A program made the position numbers and the translations under genes. From Paracoccaceae bacterium (GTDB lineage Bacteria > Pseudomonadota > Alphaproteobacteria > Rhodobacterales > Rhodobacteraceae), in the NCBI GenBank assembly GCA_026709725.1, contig JAPOSK010000601.1, positions 1-6,344 of the forward strand: a DNA stretch of 6,344 nucleotides. Direction: 5' to 3'. This document shows, piece by piece, positions 6,080-6,344 of this stretch (position 1 is the stretch's first letter; each line of letters starts with the position of its first letter). The notes under the pieces are model-generated. The model was not told the origin of the DNA. It did not search any database and saw only the letters and a program-made list of their open reading frames with translations.

Positions 6080-6107
6080 GGGTCAAGAGGTCTTTGACCC
6101 ATATGGG
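6080..6107. repeat. Inverted repeats upstream of the coiled-coil gene
   Basis: GGGTCAA (6080-6086) and TTGACCC (6094-6100) form a 7-bp stem with a 7-base loop. The last three bases also belong to a perfect 10-bp palindrome, CCCATATGGG (6098-6107). On the minus strand these lie 30-55 bases ahead of the coiled-coil start codon, in the expected leader or promoter region. They could be an operator or an mRNA hairpin. There is no T-tract. Confidence 0.4.
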
Positions 6108-6124
6108 AAGGGTGGTATGAGCAT
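6083..6124 (-). CDS. Possible 13-residue leader peptide
   Basis: AAGGAGG (6137-6131) is a full-strength ribosome binding site, 6 bases before ATG 6124. It opens a frame of only 13 codons (MLIPPFPYGSKTS) ending in TGA at 6083, 31 bases before the coiled-coil start, which itself has a poor ribosome binding site. The hairpin at 6080-6100 covers the end of this mini-ORF, so ribosome movement through it could affect the downstream gene. Chance is possible: a strong binding site followed by a short ORF is not proof of translation. Confidence 0.22.
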   Translation of the reverse strand: MLIPPFPYGSKTS

Positions 6125-6344
6125 ATCAGGCCTCCTTGCCGATTGTAACGTTTGCATAATGGGCCGCATAGACCGATGGTTTTGATTCCGTGCTGGCCCA
6201 CGCCGTGAGCACTCATCCTGATTGTACAGGGGTTGGATGAACGGAGTGCCCGCTGACAATCCGTTGAACCTTGTTGAATCAGTCAGGGCCATACCATTGT
6301 GGGAGATGTCCACACGGAACTGCTGGAGTGTGGCGATTCAGGCA
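6125..6344. other. No gene recognised at the right edge
   Basis: The last 220 bases hold no convincing gene on either strand. On the minus strand TACAAT would make a fair -10 element for the downstream mini-ORF and coiled-coil gene, but I see no matching -35 element. A gene could begin just beyond the window edge. Confidence 0.4.

Overview
The window looks like a stretch of ordinary alphaproteobacterial chromosome. Three things point there: a stand-alone rpsD (S4 of about 206 residues, without the zinc-finger cysteines), a DUF1489-family protein (a family I know only from Alphaproteobacteria), and a small heat-shock gene with an RpoH-type promoter and a ROSE-like leader. I cannot name a genus with confidence. 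I see no rRNA, tRNA, transposase, phage gene or CRISPR array.

Layout. 1-1245: about 1.2 kb with no convincing large gene. It holds a promoter-like sequence overlapped by a dyad (22-71), a possible 37-residue basic peptide gene (121-234, minus) and a strong composite stem-loop (388-423). 1246-3861: three same-strand (minus) genes, transcribed in the order rpsD (S4), an MFS-type permease and msrA (methionine sulfoxide reductase), with gaps of 39 and 63 bases and no obvious terminator between them. 3862-4011: the rpsD leader and promoter. The promoter lies inside the 5' end of the divergent DUF1489 gene (3988-4434, plus). 4447-4478: an intrinsic terminator for the convergent heat-shock gene. 4498-5083: an IbpA/Hsp20 gene with a complete heat-shock control region (RpoH-type promoter and three-hairpin leader). 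5159-5679: a second gene-poor stretch with what may be a frameshifted small secreted-protein gene (5380-5644). 5680-6051: a tail-anchored coiled-coil protein with an internal 25-codon duplication, preceded by a 13-codon mini-ORF and a hairpin. 6125-6344: nothing I can support.

How the genes fit together. S4 is a primary 16S rRNA-binding protein. MsrA repairs oxidised methionine and IbpA holds unfolding proteins, so the window has a protein-maintenance flavour, although only the rpsD-MFS-msrA run is likely to share a transcript. The most interesting content is regulatory. Two mRNA leaders (rpsD and hsp20) can each be folded by eye into three hairpins, with the last one covering the ribosome binding site. 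I did not find a clearly new multi-gene system.
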